From NCBI GenBank assembly GCA_050996405.1, contig JBPCRW010000092.1, positions 1 to 14,877 on the forward strand: a stretch of 14,877 bases of DNA, read 5' to 3'. Source of the DNA: JBPCRW01 sp050996405 (GTDB lineage Bacteria > Acidobacteriota > Blastocatellia > Pyrinomonadales > Pyrinomonadaceae). This document shows, one piece after another, positions 1 through 6,632 of the stretch. Below the pieces are notes generated by a model. That model was not told where the DNA came from. It ran no database searches and saw nothing but the letters and a program-made list of their open reading frames with translations. The position numbers were made by a program, and so were the translations under genes. The number at the start of each line of letters is the position of its first letter. Positions within the stretch are counted from its first letter, which is position 1.

Positions 1-53
1 TGAGTGGTGAGTGGAAGGCATTAAACTTACCACTCACCATTCACCACTCACCA
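1..53. repeat. Degenerate heptamer repeat array with inverted arms
   Basis: Positions 29-56 hold four tandem heptamers of the form ACCACTC/ACCATTC. Positions 1-14 hold two copies in the opposite orientation (TGAGTGG), so the block can fold as a hairpin with about 12 pairs around an AT-rich loop. The last heptamer supplies the TAG stop codon of the minus-strand gene beside it. Short heptamer arrays of this kind are known from intergenic regions of several bacterial groups (STRR repeats of cyanobacteria). No function is implied. The array may continue to the left of the window. Confidence 0.65.
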
Positions 54-293
54 CTAATCAAGCGTTTCCGTAATTCCGCAGCGCGGACACATCAAAACTC
101 TCTGCGCCGCATCCGTCCATTTTGCCAGTGCCGCGCTGGAAAAAACGGGGCGTTTGCTTTCGGCTTCGCCTTCACGCATCAGGCGCGAATGATTCGACGA
201 ATCTTTTTCATCCGCTTTTAATTCGCGCTCGCAATGTTTGCAAATCCAGCCGAAACCGTCGTTGTAAAAATCATTTAATTCAATCCGCTTCAT
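54..293 (-). CDS. Small four-cysteine (zinc-ribbon-like) protein, 79 aa
   Basis: Unrecognised small soluble protein. It has two CxxC pairs, C18-x2-C21 (CKHC) near the N-terminus and C69-x2-C72 (CPRC) near the C-terminus, separated by a charged stretch of about 47 residues. This spacing suits a zinc ribbon with a long insert. No signal peptide or membrane segment is visible. The ATG at 291-293 was chosen because the sequence from there (MKRIELNDFY) looks like a proper folded start. An upstream TTG at 368 would add a low-quality extension that reads through a strong hairpin (318-350). No convincing Shine-Dalgarno site precedes the ATG. It lies 76 bases downstream of the HtrA-like gene on the same strand, so it may be co-transcribed or separated by that hairpin. 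The stop codon lies inside the heptamer repeat. Function unknown; zinc binding is inferred from the cysteines. Confidence 0.7.
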   Translation of the reverse strand: MKRIELNDFYNDGFGWICKHCERELKADEKDSSNHSRLMREGEAESKRPVFSSAALAKWTDAAQRVLMCPRCGITETLD

Positions 294-317
294 TTGAAAA
301 AACAGCTTAACACAAAG

Positions 318-350
318 AGGCGCGGACGGAAAAAATTCCAATCCGCGCCT
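318..350 (-). terminator. Stem-loop after the HtrA-like gene, possible weak terminator or attenuator
   Basis: A perfect 9-bp GC-rich stem (AGGCGCGGA pairing with TCCGCGCCT) encloses a 15-base loop that itself contains GGAA-TTTT-TTCC. It lies 20 bases beyond the stop of the HtrA-like gene. No clean T-run follows (TCTTTGTGTT), so it may only partly terminate before the small four-cysteine gene. Confidence 0.4.
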
Positions 351-369
351 GCCGTTTTTAATTTTCAAA

Positions 370-1569
370 TTATTCGGATACTCTTCCGCCCGAACGATTC
401 TGCTGCGATGACGAAGTGGTCAATTTAACCGGAATCGTCAATTTTTGATTGTCGCGGAAAACTTCGACCTGAACCGTATCGCCAATCTGATGTTTGTCGA
501 GAAAACGATAAAGGTCGTCCAAATTTTCAATCTGTTCGCCGTCAACCGCCGTAATGATGTCGCCCAACACAATATCGCCCGAAGCATCACGCGATAATCC
601 GCGCAGTCCCGCCCGCGCCGCCGCGCCGTTCGGTAAAACGCTGCGAATCAGCAAACCGCTTTCAATCGGAAGTTTTAAACCGTTATCGCTTAATTGCTTG
701 ACGCTGTATGGAGTTCCAATGCCGAGCGTCGGACGACGCACTTCGCCGAATTGAATAAGCTGCGGAATAACTCTTTTGGCAATGTTGACCGGAATCGCAA
801 AACCTACGCCGACCGAACCGCCCGCCGGTGCGAGAATCTGCGAATTTATCCCAATCATTTTGCCGTATTTATCCAGCAGCGGTCCGCCGGAATTTCCCGG
901 ATTGATTGAAGCGTCGGTTTGAATCGCGCCTTCGATGACGCGATCGTTTCGCGCTCTGATTGGTCGCTGCAAACCGGAAATAATTCCGGTCGTCAAAGTT
1001 CTGTCCAAACCGAACGGATTGCCGATTGCCAGAACTTTCTGCCCGACCGAAAGCCTGTCCGAATCGCCTAGCGGAACGACCGTCAAGCCGCCCGCCGGCG
1101 GTTCAACTTTAATAACGGCTAAATCCGTGTCCGGGTCGCGCCCGACGACCGTCGCCGGATAAGTTTTTTCGCCGCCGAAACTGACCGTTAATTTCTGCGC
1201 TCCTTCGACGACGTGATTATTTGTCAAAATGTGTCCCTGCGTGTCAATTACCGAACCCGAACCCGTTCCTTTTCCTTCTTCGACATCGCCGAAAGGATCC
1301 TGCTGATACGAAGTCGTGCTGATAAACGCCACGCCCGGCGACAGCGATTTATAAACTTCGATGCTGTTCTGCTCGTCGCTGACTGCCGAAGGGTCGGAAA
1401 TATTTTTTGGCGCGTCTTCTGCCAGAGCGACGTTTGCGGAATTGCGCGCCTGAAAAATTCCGCCGAAATTACTTAAACCGATAACAATGCCGACCGCCAT
1501 CAATGCCGAAGCAAAGGCGACCAACAAAATCTGCCGTGCCGATAACCTGTAGATTGCTTTTTGCGACAT
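370..1569 (-). CDS. HtrA/DegP-like trypsin-type serine protease with one PDZ domain (S1C family)
   Basis: Envelope serine protease, 399 aa, of the DegS/HhoA type that degrades or senses misfolded exported proteins. Residues 13-35 form one hydrophobic segment (signal anchor), so the rest should be periplasmic. The trypsin-like domain spans about 70-275 with the full triad: H119 in TNNHVV, D149 in DTDLAVI and S227 in NPGNSGGP. One PDZ domain follows at about 280-390, and the tail is Ser/Gln rich. The ATG at 1569 follows GGAAG at 10 bases' distance. An upstream TTG at 1698 keeps the frame open but would run through the terminator of the neighbouring gene and delay the signal anchor, so it was rejected. 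One PDZ rather than two separates it from classical DegP/DegQ. It has its own leader after the 1651-1692 terminator, with only a weak promoter candidate (TTTACA with a poor -10). Family assignment is firm; the exact paralogue is not. Confidence 0.93.
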   Translation of the reverse strand: MSQKAIYRLSARQILLVAFASALMAVGIVIGLSNFGGIFQARNSANVALAEDAPKNISDPSAVSDEQNSIEVYKSLSPGVAFISTTSYQQDPFGDVEEGKGTGSGSVIDTQGHILTNNHVVEGAQKLTVSFGGEKTYPATVVGRDPDTDLAVIKVEPPAGGLTVVPLGDSDRLSVGQKVLAIGNPFGLDRTLTTGIISGLQRPIRARNDRVIEGAIQTDASINPGNSGGPLLDKYGKMIGINSQILAPAGGSVGVGFAIPVNIAKRVIPQLIQFGEVRRPTLGIGTPYSVKQLSDNGLKLPIESGLLIRSVLPNGAAARAGLRGLSRDASGDIVLGDIITAVDGEQIENLDDLYRFLDKHQIGDTVQVEVFRDNQKLTIPVKLTTSSSQQNRSGGRVSE

Positions 1570-1650
1570 AATTTTTTTACTTCCCGTTTTCAAAATAATT
1601 TGATTCTTAAGATGCGAAACCTGTAAATTCGCGTTGTGTCTGAAAATACG

Positions 1651-1692
1651 ACAAAAAAGAAAATCGGTTTCAAAAAGTATTGAAACCGATTT
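1651..1692 (-). terminator. Rho-independent terminator of the DUF5658 gene
   Basis: A perfect 13-bp stem (AAATCGGTTTCAA pairing with TTGAAACCGATTT, arms 1661-1673 and 1680-1692) with a 6-base loop is followed on the minus strand by the T-run TCTTTTTTG. It sits 36 bases past the DUF5658 stop. No T-run follows on the plus strand, so it acts in the minus direction and separates this transcript from the HtrA-like gene. Confidence 0.8.
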
Positions 1693-1728
1693 CCGCAAAG
1701 CCGCGAGGAAAGTTTTGACGACCGCAAA

Positions 1729-2085
1729 TCAGCAAAATAAATTCTGTGACCACGCGCTGAATTCGCCGACGAAATTTTCGGAAATGTAACCGAACGCGGA
1801 AAGCCCCGTAAAAAAATGAATGCCCATCAAACCGAGATAAATCGCTAAAACAATCGTTAGACCATACTGCGCGATTTTCAGATTTCCCCAGCGCGAAAGC
1901 ACGATTGCCGCAACCGCTCCAATCATTACTTTAACAGCCAGAAAAGGCGCGTTTCCCATATCGAGCAATCCTGCCATCAATTGATTGCTTTCGGTCGCAA
2001 AACCGTGCCGCACCCAGTAAATCGTCAGCAATGCGTCAAGCAAATTTAAGGTGAAAAGCAAAATTGTCCGGCGCGATATTGGCAT
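1729..2085 (-). CDS. DUF5658 family small integral membrane protein, 118 aa
   Basis: Short polytopic membrane protein. The N-terminal pattern, a hydrophobic helix with NLLDALLTIYWV followed by a glutamate-asparagine motif (ATESNQLM) and a second helix preceded by FLAVK, is how I recognise DUF5658. Three to four hydrophobic segments are visible (about residues 7-22, 46-65, 70-95), ending in a short hydrophilic tail. The family has no established function. The ATG at 2085 was chosen because AAGAGG lies upstream of it, though the spacing is rather long (about 11 bases). A TTG at 2106 adds seven residues (MQEVSQF) and cannot be excluded. A perfect 18-bp hairpin lies 47 bases upstream of the chosen start and would be in the mRNA leader if the promoter is further out. 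A terminator follows the gene, so it appears to be a single-gene transcript. Confidence 0.75.
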   Translation of the reverse strand: MPISRRTILLFTLNLLDALLTIYWVRHGFATESNQLMAGLLDMGNAPFLAVKVMIGAVAAIVLSRWGNLKIAQYGLTIVLAIYLGLMGIHFFTGLSAFGYISENFVGEFSAWSQNLFC

Positions 2086-2132
2086 AAACTGTGAAACCTC
2101 TTGCAAAAACTTGTTAAACTTCTCTCTTTAAG

Positions 2133-2171
2133 CGGCTTACCCCAAATCTTCGCAAGATTTGGGGTAAGCCG
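2133..2171. repeat. Perfect 18-bp inverted repeat with a 3-base loop
   Basis: Arms CGGCTTACCCCAAATCTT (2133-2150) and its exact complement (2154-2171) surround the loop CGC. No T-run follows on either side: AATTCAG to the right, and CTTAAAGAGAG when read on the minus strand. It lies between divergent genes, where no terminator is needed. It may be a small mobile palindrome, a leader structure of the DUF5658 mRNA, or a protein-binding site. Confidence 0.7.
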
Positions 2172-2367
2172 AATTCAGACTGGCTGAAATAAATTTGTTG
2201 CTAGAATATACTCTCAATAACCGTCGGTTTCAAAAAATATTTACAAAATATAAAGATTTCGTTTCCGGTTCGACTAGTGTTACTTTTAATAGTGAAAACA
2301 TTAGGCTTTTCAACGGCAATTCAGTTTTTGGACAACCGTTCGATTTGAAAAAACGTCCTAGAGCGCG

Positions 2368-2396
2368 TTGATATTCGTTTTTTGAAGTTTTATCAA
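2368..2396 (+). promoter_or_regulatory. Candidate sigma-70-type promoter for the glycine-zipper gene
   Basis: TTGATA (2368-2373) and TATCAA (2391-2396) are separated by exactly 17 bases. Transcription would start near 2403, about 20 bases before the start codon, leaving room for the GAGG ribosome site at 2412-2415. The -10 matches only four of six positions, so this is tentative. Confidence 0.4.
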
Positions 2397-2421
2397 ACGC
2401 AAAAAATTTACGAGGTGGATG

Positions 2422-3147
2422 ATGAAAAATTTATATAAATTCAAGATTTTTGTCGCGGTTTTAGCTTTATTGACAATGCTCGGCGCGATTAACGCATCGG
2501 CGCAGACGCGCAAAAGAAGACCTATTATCAGAAAATCGACGGTCGTTAGAAGAACAACCGCCAGACCGACCGTTCGTTATTATACGATTGCCAGCGGACA
2601 GATTTTGCGGGCGCGGATAAACAGCACGCTGACTTCAAAAACGGCGCGAGTCGGCGACACCTTTACGGCGGATGTCACCGAGCCGGTTTATTCCAGCACG
2701 GGCGTGATGGTCATTCCGACGGGAAGCGTTTTAACGGGTCGTGTAAATTCAGTTCAGCCCGCGCAGAAAAGCGGCAAACCCGGCACGATTGATGTCAGTT
2801 TCGTCAGCTTGAAAACTCCGAACGGCACACGCCGCGCCATCAACGGGACTTTAACCGATTTGGACGCGAAGAACGCGAAAAGCGATTCGGAAGGCACAAC
2901 TTCCGGCGGTAAAATGAACAATCGCAAACTTATCTTTATAGGCGGCGGCGGCGCGGGCGGCGCAATTTTAGGCGCGGCAATCGGCGGCGGCAAGGGCGCG
3001 TTAATCGGCGGGCTGCTCGGCGCGGGCGGCGGATTTTTAGGCGACAGATTAACCAAAGGCGCGGATGCCGAAGTTAAATCCAGCACGGAATTCAGCGTTT
3101 ATCTGAACCAAGCGGTTTCACTGCCGAAGTTTGCCGAAATCGAATAA
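2422..3147 (+). CDS. Secreted glycine-zipper envelope protein, 241 aa
   Basis: Exported protein with a clear signal peptide (residues 1-28, Lys-rich start, hydrophobic core, cut after INASA). A basic linker follows (RKRRPIIRKS and onward), then a beta-rich domain at about 55-150 (IASGQILRARINSTL, VIPTGSVLTGRV). Residues 172-208 form a glycine zipper with many GxxxG steps (GAAIGGGKGALIGGLLGAGG), expected to pack in or on a membrane; the last 30 residues are beta-like. Two ATG codons stand in tandem (2419 and 2422). The second has the better distance of 6 bases to GAGG, so it was chosen; the first would add one Met. The gene stands alone, with a candidate promoter 25 bases upstream and a terminator 22 bases downstream. 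Glycine-zipper proteins are often outer-membrane-associated; the precise role here is unknown. Confidence 0.8.
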   Translation: MKNLYKFKIFVAVLALLTMLGAINASAQTRKRRPIIRKSTVVRRTTARPTVRYYTIASGQILRARINSTLTSKTARVGDTFTADVTEPVYSSTGVMVIPTGSVLTGRVNSVQPAQKSGKPGTIDVSFVSLKTPNGTRRAINGTLTDLDAKNAKSDSEGTTSGGKMNNRKLIFIGGGGAGGAILGAAIGGGKGALIGGLLGAGGGFLGDRLTKGADAEVKSSTEFSVYLNQAVSLPKFAEIE

Positions 3148-3168
3148 TTGTTTTTGAAGCGGAAAATT

Positions 3169-3208
3169 AAAGCCGGACGGATTTTAATAACCCGTCCGGC
3201 TTTTTGAT
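3169..3208 (+). terminator. Rho-independent terminator after the glycine-zipper gene
   Basis: A perfect 12-bp stem (AAAGCCGGACGG, 3169-3180, with 3192-3203) and an 11-base loop are followed by a T-run (CTTTTTGATTT). Read on the minus strand it is followed by TTTAATTTT, so it could also stop transcripts of the convergent gene ending at 3258. Confidence 0.85.
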
Positions 3209-3257
3209 TTAATCGTTTTTTGTTAAAAACTTAAAATTTCCGCTTTGTGAACTATTA

Positions 3258-3596
3258 TTATCTTGAAGACAAAATGTTACCCAAATCTATCAAAGTTTTT
3301 TCGTCGAGAAAATCTATATTGTCCAGCGTGAGAAACATCAGAATGGTTATTTTATCCATCTTGACAAGTTTTTCAATCTCCTGACTTGAGAAAAAACACG
3401 CTTCGTTTTCAGACGTTCTTTTTAGAACTTTATAAACGTCGTCAATTTGCAGTATCTGTTTAATCTTATCTACTAAGAAATGCCTGCGGGATGAAACAAA
3501 TTTAAACCCGCAATACGCACACTTCCTGGAGCCGGGCGGATTACCCCGCAAACATCGGTAGCATTGTTTAACGCGCTTATGAGTGTGTTCCTGCAA
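3258..3596 (-). CDS. Small zinc-ribbon protein of unknown function, 112 aa, TTG start
   Basis: Not recognised. The N-terminus holds a compact four-cysteine motif, C12-x2-C15-x10-C26-x2-C29 (CYRC ... CAYC), typical of a zinc ribbon. It is followed by a basic patch (SSRRHF) and a mainly helical, Leu/Ile-rich C-terminal part with no membrane segment or signal peptide. No ATG is available before or near the zinc ribbon. The TTG at 3596 is supported by GAAGG six bases upstream, a good ribosome site. Codons are more AT-rich than in the neighbouring genes, and the gene is flanked by AT-rich spacers, so it could be a relatively recent arrival. A TTGACA box lies in front (3691-3696). It converges on the glycine-zipper gene across a possibly bidirectional terminator. 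Zinc binding is inferred; the function is open. Confidence 0.7.
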   Translation of the reverse strand: MQEHTHKRVKQCYRCLRGNPPGSRKCAYCGFKFVSSRRHFLVDKIKQILQIDDVYKVLKRTSENEACFFSSQEIEKLVKMDKITILMFLTLDNIDFLDEKTLIDLGNILSSR

Positions 3597-3667
3597 ATAA
3601 AACCTTCGTTAAATTATCAGAATTTAGTCTTAATTTTTACACTCTCAATACATTCGAAAATCCTTAA

Positions 3668-3696
3668 ATTTTTTAACCACTAAATCGTATTGTCAA
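3668..3696 (-). promoter_or_regulatory. Candidate promoter for the TTG-start zinc-ribbon gene
   Basis: On the minus strand a perfect TTGACA (3691-3696) is followed after 17 bases by AAAAAT (3668-3673), a weak -10. Transcription would start near 3660, giving a leader of about 64 bases. It overlaps the immediate downstream region of ispH. Confidence 0.35.
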
Positions 3697-3699
3697 TTT

Positions 3700-4551
3700 C
3701 TACTTGTTACCCGCGCCGATTTCTTCTAATCGCTTTGTGACTTTCTCAATCAGCCAATTCGGTGTCGAAGCGCCCGCCGTCAAACCGACTTTTTCAACTC
3801 CCTTTAAATCTTCCGCGTTAATTTCATCCGACGTTTCAATCAGAAAACTTTTCGCGCATTGTTCTTCACAAACCGCCAACAATTTGCGGCTGTTTGACGA
3901 ATGACGACCGCCGATGATGTAAAACGCATCGACTTCGCCAGCCAAAGCCCGCGCCGCATCCTGGCGGTCGCGCGTCGCCGAGCAAATCGTGTTGACAATC
4001 TGCGTTTCGCCGATTGCGCGTTCTTTGACGGCTTCCGCCGCATCCAAAAAACCCTGCAATTTTATTGTCGTTTGCGAAACCACCAGCGGACTTTTCAGCA
4101 TCGGCAGATTTTTGACTTCTTCGGCATCGCGGACAACAAAAGTGTGTTCGGGCGCATAGCCGACAACGCCAATCATTTCTGGATGGTCGGGATTTCCGAC
4201 GACGACGACATGACGATTCTGCGCGGCGGCGCGTGACGCGAGTTTCTGCACTTTTGTAACAAACGGGCAGGTCGCGTCAACCACTTTTGCCGCTTTCGCT
4301 TCTAACTCGCGCTGCACTTCGGGCGTTACGCCGTGCGCCCGGATAACGGCGGTTTCATTGCGTTTAATTTGCACCGGCTCGGAAATCGTGTTCACGCCTT
4401 TTGATTGCAGCCGTTCCATTTCCTGCGTGTTATGAATCAAGGGACCGAGCGCGCGAACCGTGTCGCCCTCGCCCAACGCTTCTTCAACCATTTCGACGGC
4501 GCGTTCGACACCGAAACAAAATCCGTATTCATCCGCCAGTAAAACTTTCAT
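3700..4551 (-). CDS. ispH: 4-hydroxy-3-methylbut-2-enyl diphosphate reductase (LytB)
   Basis: Last enzyme of the MEP (non-mevalonate) isoprenoid pathway. It reduces HMBPP to IPP and DMAPP with an iron-sulfur cluster in the cytosol. All cluster cysteines are present: C12 (GFCFGVERAV), C95 (ATCPFVTK) and C190 (NTICSATRDRQ). The substrate-binding histidines H40, H73 (RAHGV) and H123 are also present, as are the catalytic glutamate E125 (DHPEMIG) and the HSSNS loop near residue 219. At 283 aa it is a full-length, typical single-domain IspH. The ATG places C12 at the normal distance. No Shine-Dalgarno site is visible (GATAAAAAT precedes the ATG), but a short CGGCT/AGCCG hairpin lies 5-20 bases upstream. 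The helicase gene ends 90 bases upstream on the same strand, and a separate promoter is plausible in between. The protein shows no damage. Confidence 0.97.
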   Translation of the reverse strand: MKVLLADEYGFCFGVERAVEMVEEALGEGDTVRALGPLIHNTQEMERLQSKGVNTISEPVQIKRNETAVIRAHGVTPEVQRELEAKAAKVVDATCPFVTKVQKLASRAAAQNRHVVVVGNPDHPEMIGVVGYAPEHTFVVRDAEEVKNLPMLKSPLVVSQTTIKLQGFLDAAEAVKERAIGETQIVNTICSATRDRQDAARALAGEVDAFYIIGGRHSSNSRKLLAVCEEQCAKSFLIETSDEINAEDLKGVEKVGLTAGASTPNWLIEKVTKRLEEIGAGNK

Positions 4552-4579
4552 ATTTTTATCGGCTCAATCAGCCGTCTTT

Positions 4580-4608
4580 ATTCTAACAAACGAAATTTCA
4601 GATGCGAA
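4580..4608 (-). promoter_or_regulatory. Candidate promoter for ispH
   Basis: On the minus strand TTCGCA (4603-4608) and TAGAAT (4580-4585, five of six consensus bases) are 17 bases apart. The start point would be near 4573, leaving a leader of about 22 bases. This would make ispH independent of the interrupted helicase gene upstream. Confidence 0.35.
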
Positions 4609-4641
4609 GTTTCGCTAAACTTTTGTGACGGGAAATTAATT

Positions 4642-6501
4642 TCAGCGAATCGGCTCGCGCAAAATTATTTCCGATGTTTGACGCGCGACTTCGGCGGCTT
4701 TCGGGTTTGATATTTTCAAGTTGGCGATTTGTAATAACGCCTCGCCGGTTCTCGATAATAAACGAACTAAATCGCCTTCTTCGGCTTTCGTGCGCGTAAC
4801 GAGGTCGTTCCAACTCATTCCGTTTGCCCATCTTTCGGCGGCGGCGGCGGCGGAAAAATTCATCTCCGGCGCGGGTTCAACGCCGAATTTCCACTCAATA
4901 TCTGAAACTTCAAAAACGATTTCTTCAAATTCGGTGAGCGTGTCCAGAACTTTGTCGGACAAATAAAGCTCGCCGTAATTGCGGTCAGAATCCGCCGCCA
5001 GAGCCGCCATCAGCGCGGCGACGTGACGCGGTTCGAGCTTTTCAAAAATTCCATGACGCAACGCTTCGCCAATTAAAAGCGGGCGGTCAACGCGCACGTC
5101 CGCCAGCCATTTCCCGCTTTCCGTCACCTTTTGCGCGTTGAAGTCGAGATAGCCGAAATGATTTAAAATTTTGGCGCGTCGTTCAAACGGCAGCCAGACT
5201 TCCGCCCGCAGAATTTCAATATCGCGCCGCGTTTTTTCGATAAATTCCGCGTCGTTCATCATACTCCAAAAAAATCTCTGCGCGTTTTGGTTGTCGCCGG
5301 AATCTTCCGGCAGAAATTCTTTTAAGGCGGCATCAATAATCTGCATTGCCGCGTCATTTTCTTTTGATTTTTCCGAAAGGAGCGGTTCGTCAAGCGCAAG
5401 ATTTTTACCTTCGGAAGTTTCGGCAAACGCGGTTTCAATCGCATTATCGGCAAGCGGATATTTTTTCGCGTAAATGCGATTGACGTGCGAGAGCGCGAAT
5501 GCCGTTCCGCTGCCGTCCGTCTTTAACGCCGAAATTTTTTCGCCGTGAACGCTCAAAACCAGAAAAAATTTTCTGCCGCTGCGCCCGCGTGAAACGATTC
5601 TGCCCGCCTGCACATTTTCGGTCAGCCAATTATGCCGCGTCTCAATACGGGTGACGGCGGGATTTTCCCGCAAGCGATTTTTCGCGCTGTTTAATCTTTC
5701 AAATCCGCGTAAATCTTTGACTGTTAAATTTTTGATTCCGCTCGATTCAATTTGTTCCCGCAAATAATCGGTTCGTTCATCAAGTTTTTTTTCAAGCCGC
5801 AGAATCTGATGCGCCGTCTCCCGGAACGCGAAACTTTTTTCGGCAATTTCGCGCACCTGTTCAAAACTTTTGTAAGCGTCCAGTAAATTTAAAAGCGAAG
5901 AATAAGTCGCGCGAAACTGGCTCTGCAAAGCGTCGGGCGGCGACTGCAAAAGTTTGGCGATGCGCGGCGGATTTTGAAAATTTGACGGCGCAAGCACGAT
6001 AAAACCTACATTATCCTTTCCGCGTCGTCCGGCGCGCCCCGTCATTTGCTGCAATTCCGAAGCCTGAAGCGGTCGCCAGCCGTCGTTGCCGCGCGTGTCC
6101 GCAAAACTTAAAACGACGGTTCGCGCCGGAAAATCAACGCCCGCCGCCACCGTCGAAGTCGCAAAAATCGCGTCCAAAAGTCCGGCGGACATCATCTTTT
6201 CAACCAGCAGTTTCCAAGCCGGAATGTGTCCGGCGTGATGCGCCGCAACGCCTGCGCGAATCAAGATACTTTTATGCTTATGCGATTTTATTTCGGGATG
6301 CGCCGCGACGTAAGCGTTGAAAATTTCCCTCCTTTTTTCGGCGCGTTCATTCGTATTTTGCGGAGTTTTTAACGCGGCTTCCTGCGCCGATTCGTCGCAT
6401 CGGCGGCGCGTCGGCAAAAATATAATCGCGGGCAAAAGATTATAGCCTCTTAAAGAAGCGAGAAGTTGCGGCGGTGGAATTTCGGGAAGTTTGAATCTCA
6501 T
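4642..6501 (-). CDS. Ski2-like helicase, C-terminal part (second RecA lobe and C-terminal domains), split from its N-terminal part
   Basis: 619 aa carrying helicase lobe 2. Motif IV region is at residues 23-35 (LPAIIFLPTRRRC), AAHHAGHIP at 86-94, motif V at 112-126 (FATSTVAAGVDFPAR) and motif VI at 151-161 (QMTGRAGRRG). A long C-terminal region follows, starting with the FRATYSSLLNLL signature of Ski2/Mtr4-type RNA helicases, then mainly helical material. The Walker A and DEAH motifs are absent; they lie in the separate upstream frame 6624-7511. The ATG at 6501 has no ribosome site, directly follows a palindromic repeat, and lies in what should be the inter-lobe linker, so it is probably an internal Met rather than a natural start. 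No other stop or frameshift is seen in the part. Whether it is translated alone is unknown; read it as half of an interrupted gene or, less likely, as a separate subunit. Confidence 0.8.
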   Translation of the reverse strand: MRFKLPEIPPPQLLASLRGYNLLPAIIFLPTRRRCDESAQEAALKTPQNTNERAEKRREIFNAYVAAHPEIKSHKHKSILIRAGVAAHHAGHIPAWKLLVEKMMSAGLLDAIFATSTVAAGVDFPARTVVLSFADTRGNDGWRPLQASELQQMTGRAGRRGKDNVGFIVLAPSNFQNPPRIAKLLQSPPDALQSQFRATYSSLLNLLDAYKSFEQVREIAEKSFAFRETAHQILRLEKKLDERTDYLREQIESSGIKNLTVKDLRGFERLNSAKNRLRENPAVTRIETRHNWLTENVQAGRIVSRGRSGRKFFLVLSVHGEKISALKTDGSGTAFALSHVNRIYAKKYPLADNAIETAFAETSEGKNLALDEPLLSEKSKENDAAMQIIDAALKEFLPEDSGDNQNAQRFFWSMMNDAEFIEKTRRDIEILRAEVWLPFERRAKILNHFGYLDFNAQKVTESGKWLADVRVDRPLLIGEALRHGIFEKLEPRHVAALMAALAADSDRNYGELYLSDKVLDTLTEFEEIVFEVSDIEWKFGVEPAPEMNFSAAAAAERWANGMSWNDLVTRTKAEEGDLVRLLSRTGEALLQIANLKISNPKAAEVARQTSEIILREPIR

Positions 6502-6505
6502 TTTT

Positions 6506-6632
6506 ATAATGGGACGCGGATAAACGCTGATTCGGCAGATTGGCGCGGATTTGTAAAACTGATTTTCTGAAATCCGCGAAAATCAAATAAATCCGTGTTC
6601 ATCCGCGTCCTATTTTCACAAATTTAATAATG
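6506..6632. repeat. 6-bp direct repeats flanking the palindromic element (possible target duplication)
   Basis: ATAATG occurs at 6506-6511 and again at 6627-6632, on either side of the palindromic element. The left copy abuts the element; the right copy is 16 bases from its end. This could be a target-site duplication, but six AT-rich bases can recur by chance. Confidence 0.4.
6512..6610. mobile_element. 99-bp multi-stem palindromic repeat (MITE/REP-like) inserted in the helicase gene
   Basis: The outer arms are 21 bases long and pair with three mismatches (6512-6532 with 6590-6610; both ends read GGACGCGGAT inwards). Nested inside are a perfect CGCGGATTT/AAATCCGCG pair and TGATTTTC/GAAAATCA. 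The element has no coding capacity and sits exactly between the two helicase halves. Its CGCGGAT-rich composition differs from the flanking coding sequence. The name MITE/REP-like is by structure only; no transposase or second copy is in the window. Confidence 0.65.

Larger units (their letters stand above)
2086..2421. other. Non-coding intergenic region between divergent genes
   Basis: 336 bases without a credible coding frame. The left part holds the perfect hairpin at 2133-2171. The rest is AT-rich and contains a possible -10 box TATACT (2207-2212) with a weak -35 (CTGAAA, 2184-2189) and a better promoter next to the plus-strand gene (2368-2396). A stretch at 2225-2239 resembles one arm of the terminator at 1661-1680 (CGGTTTCAAAAA), probably by chance. 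Nothing else was recognised. Confidence 0.6.

Noticed and set aside
1..56. CRISPR array
   Set aside because: The repeat unit is only seven bases and there are no spacers or cas genes.
1570..1698. Longer N-terminus of the HtrA-like protease from a TTG at 1698
   Set aside because: It would translate through the terminator of the neighbouring gene and place 43 unlikely residues before the signal anchor, while the ATG at 1569 has a ribosome site.
2225..2239. Dispersed repeat shared with the terminator at 1661-1680
   Set aside because: Only one arm is similar (CGGTTTCAAAAA) and the match is short and AT-rich, so chance is the simplest explanation.
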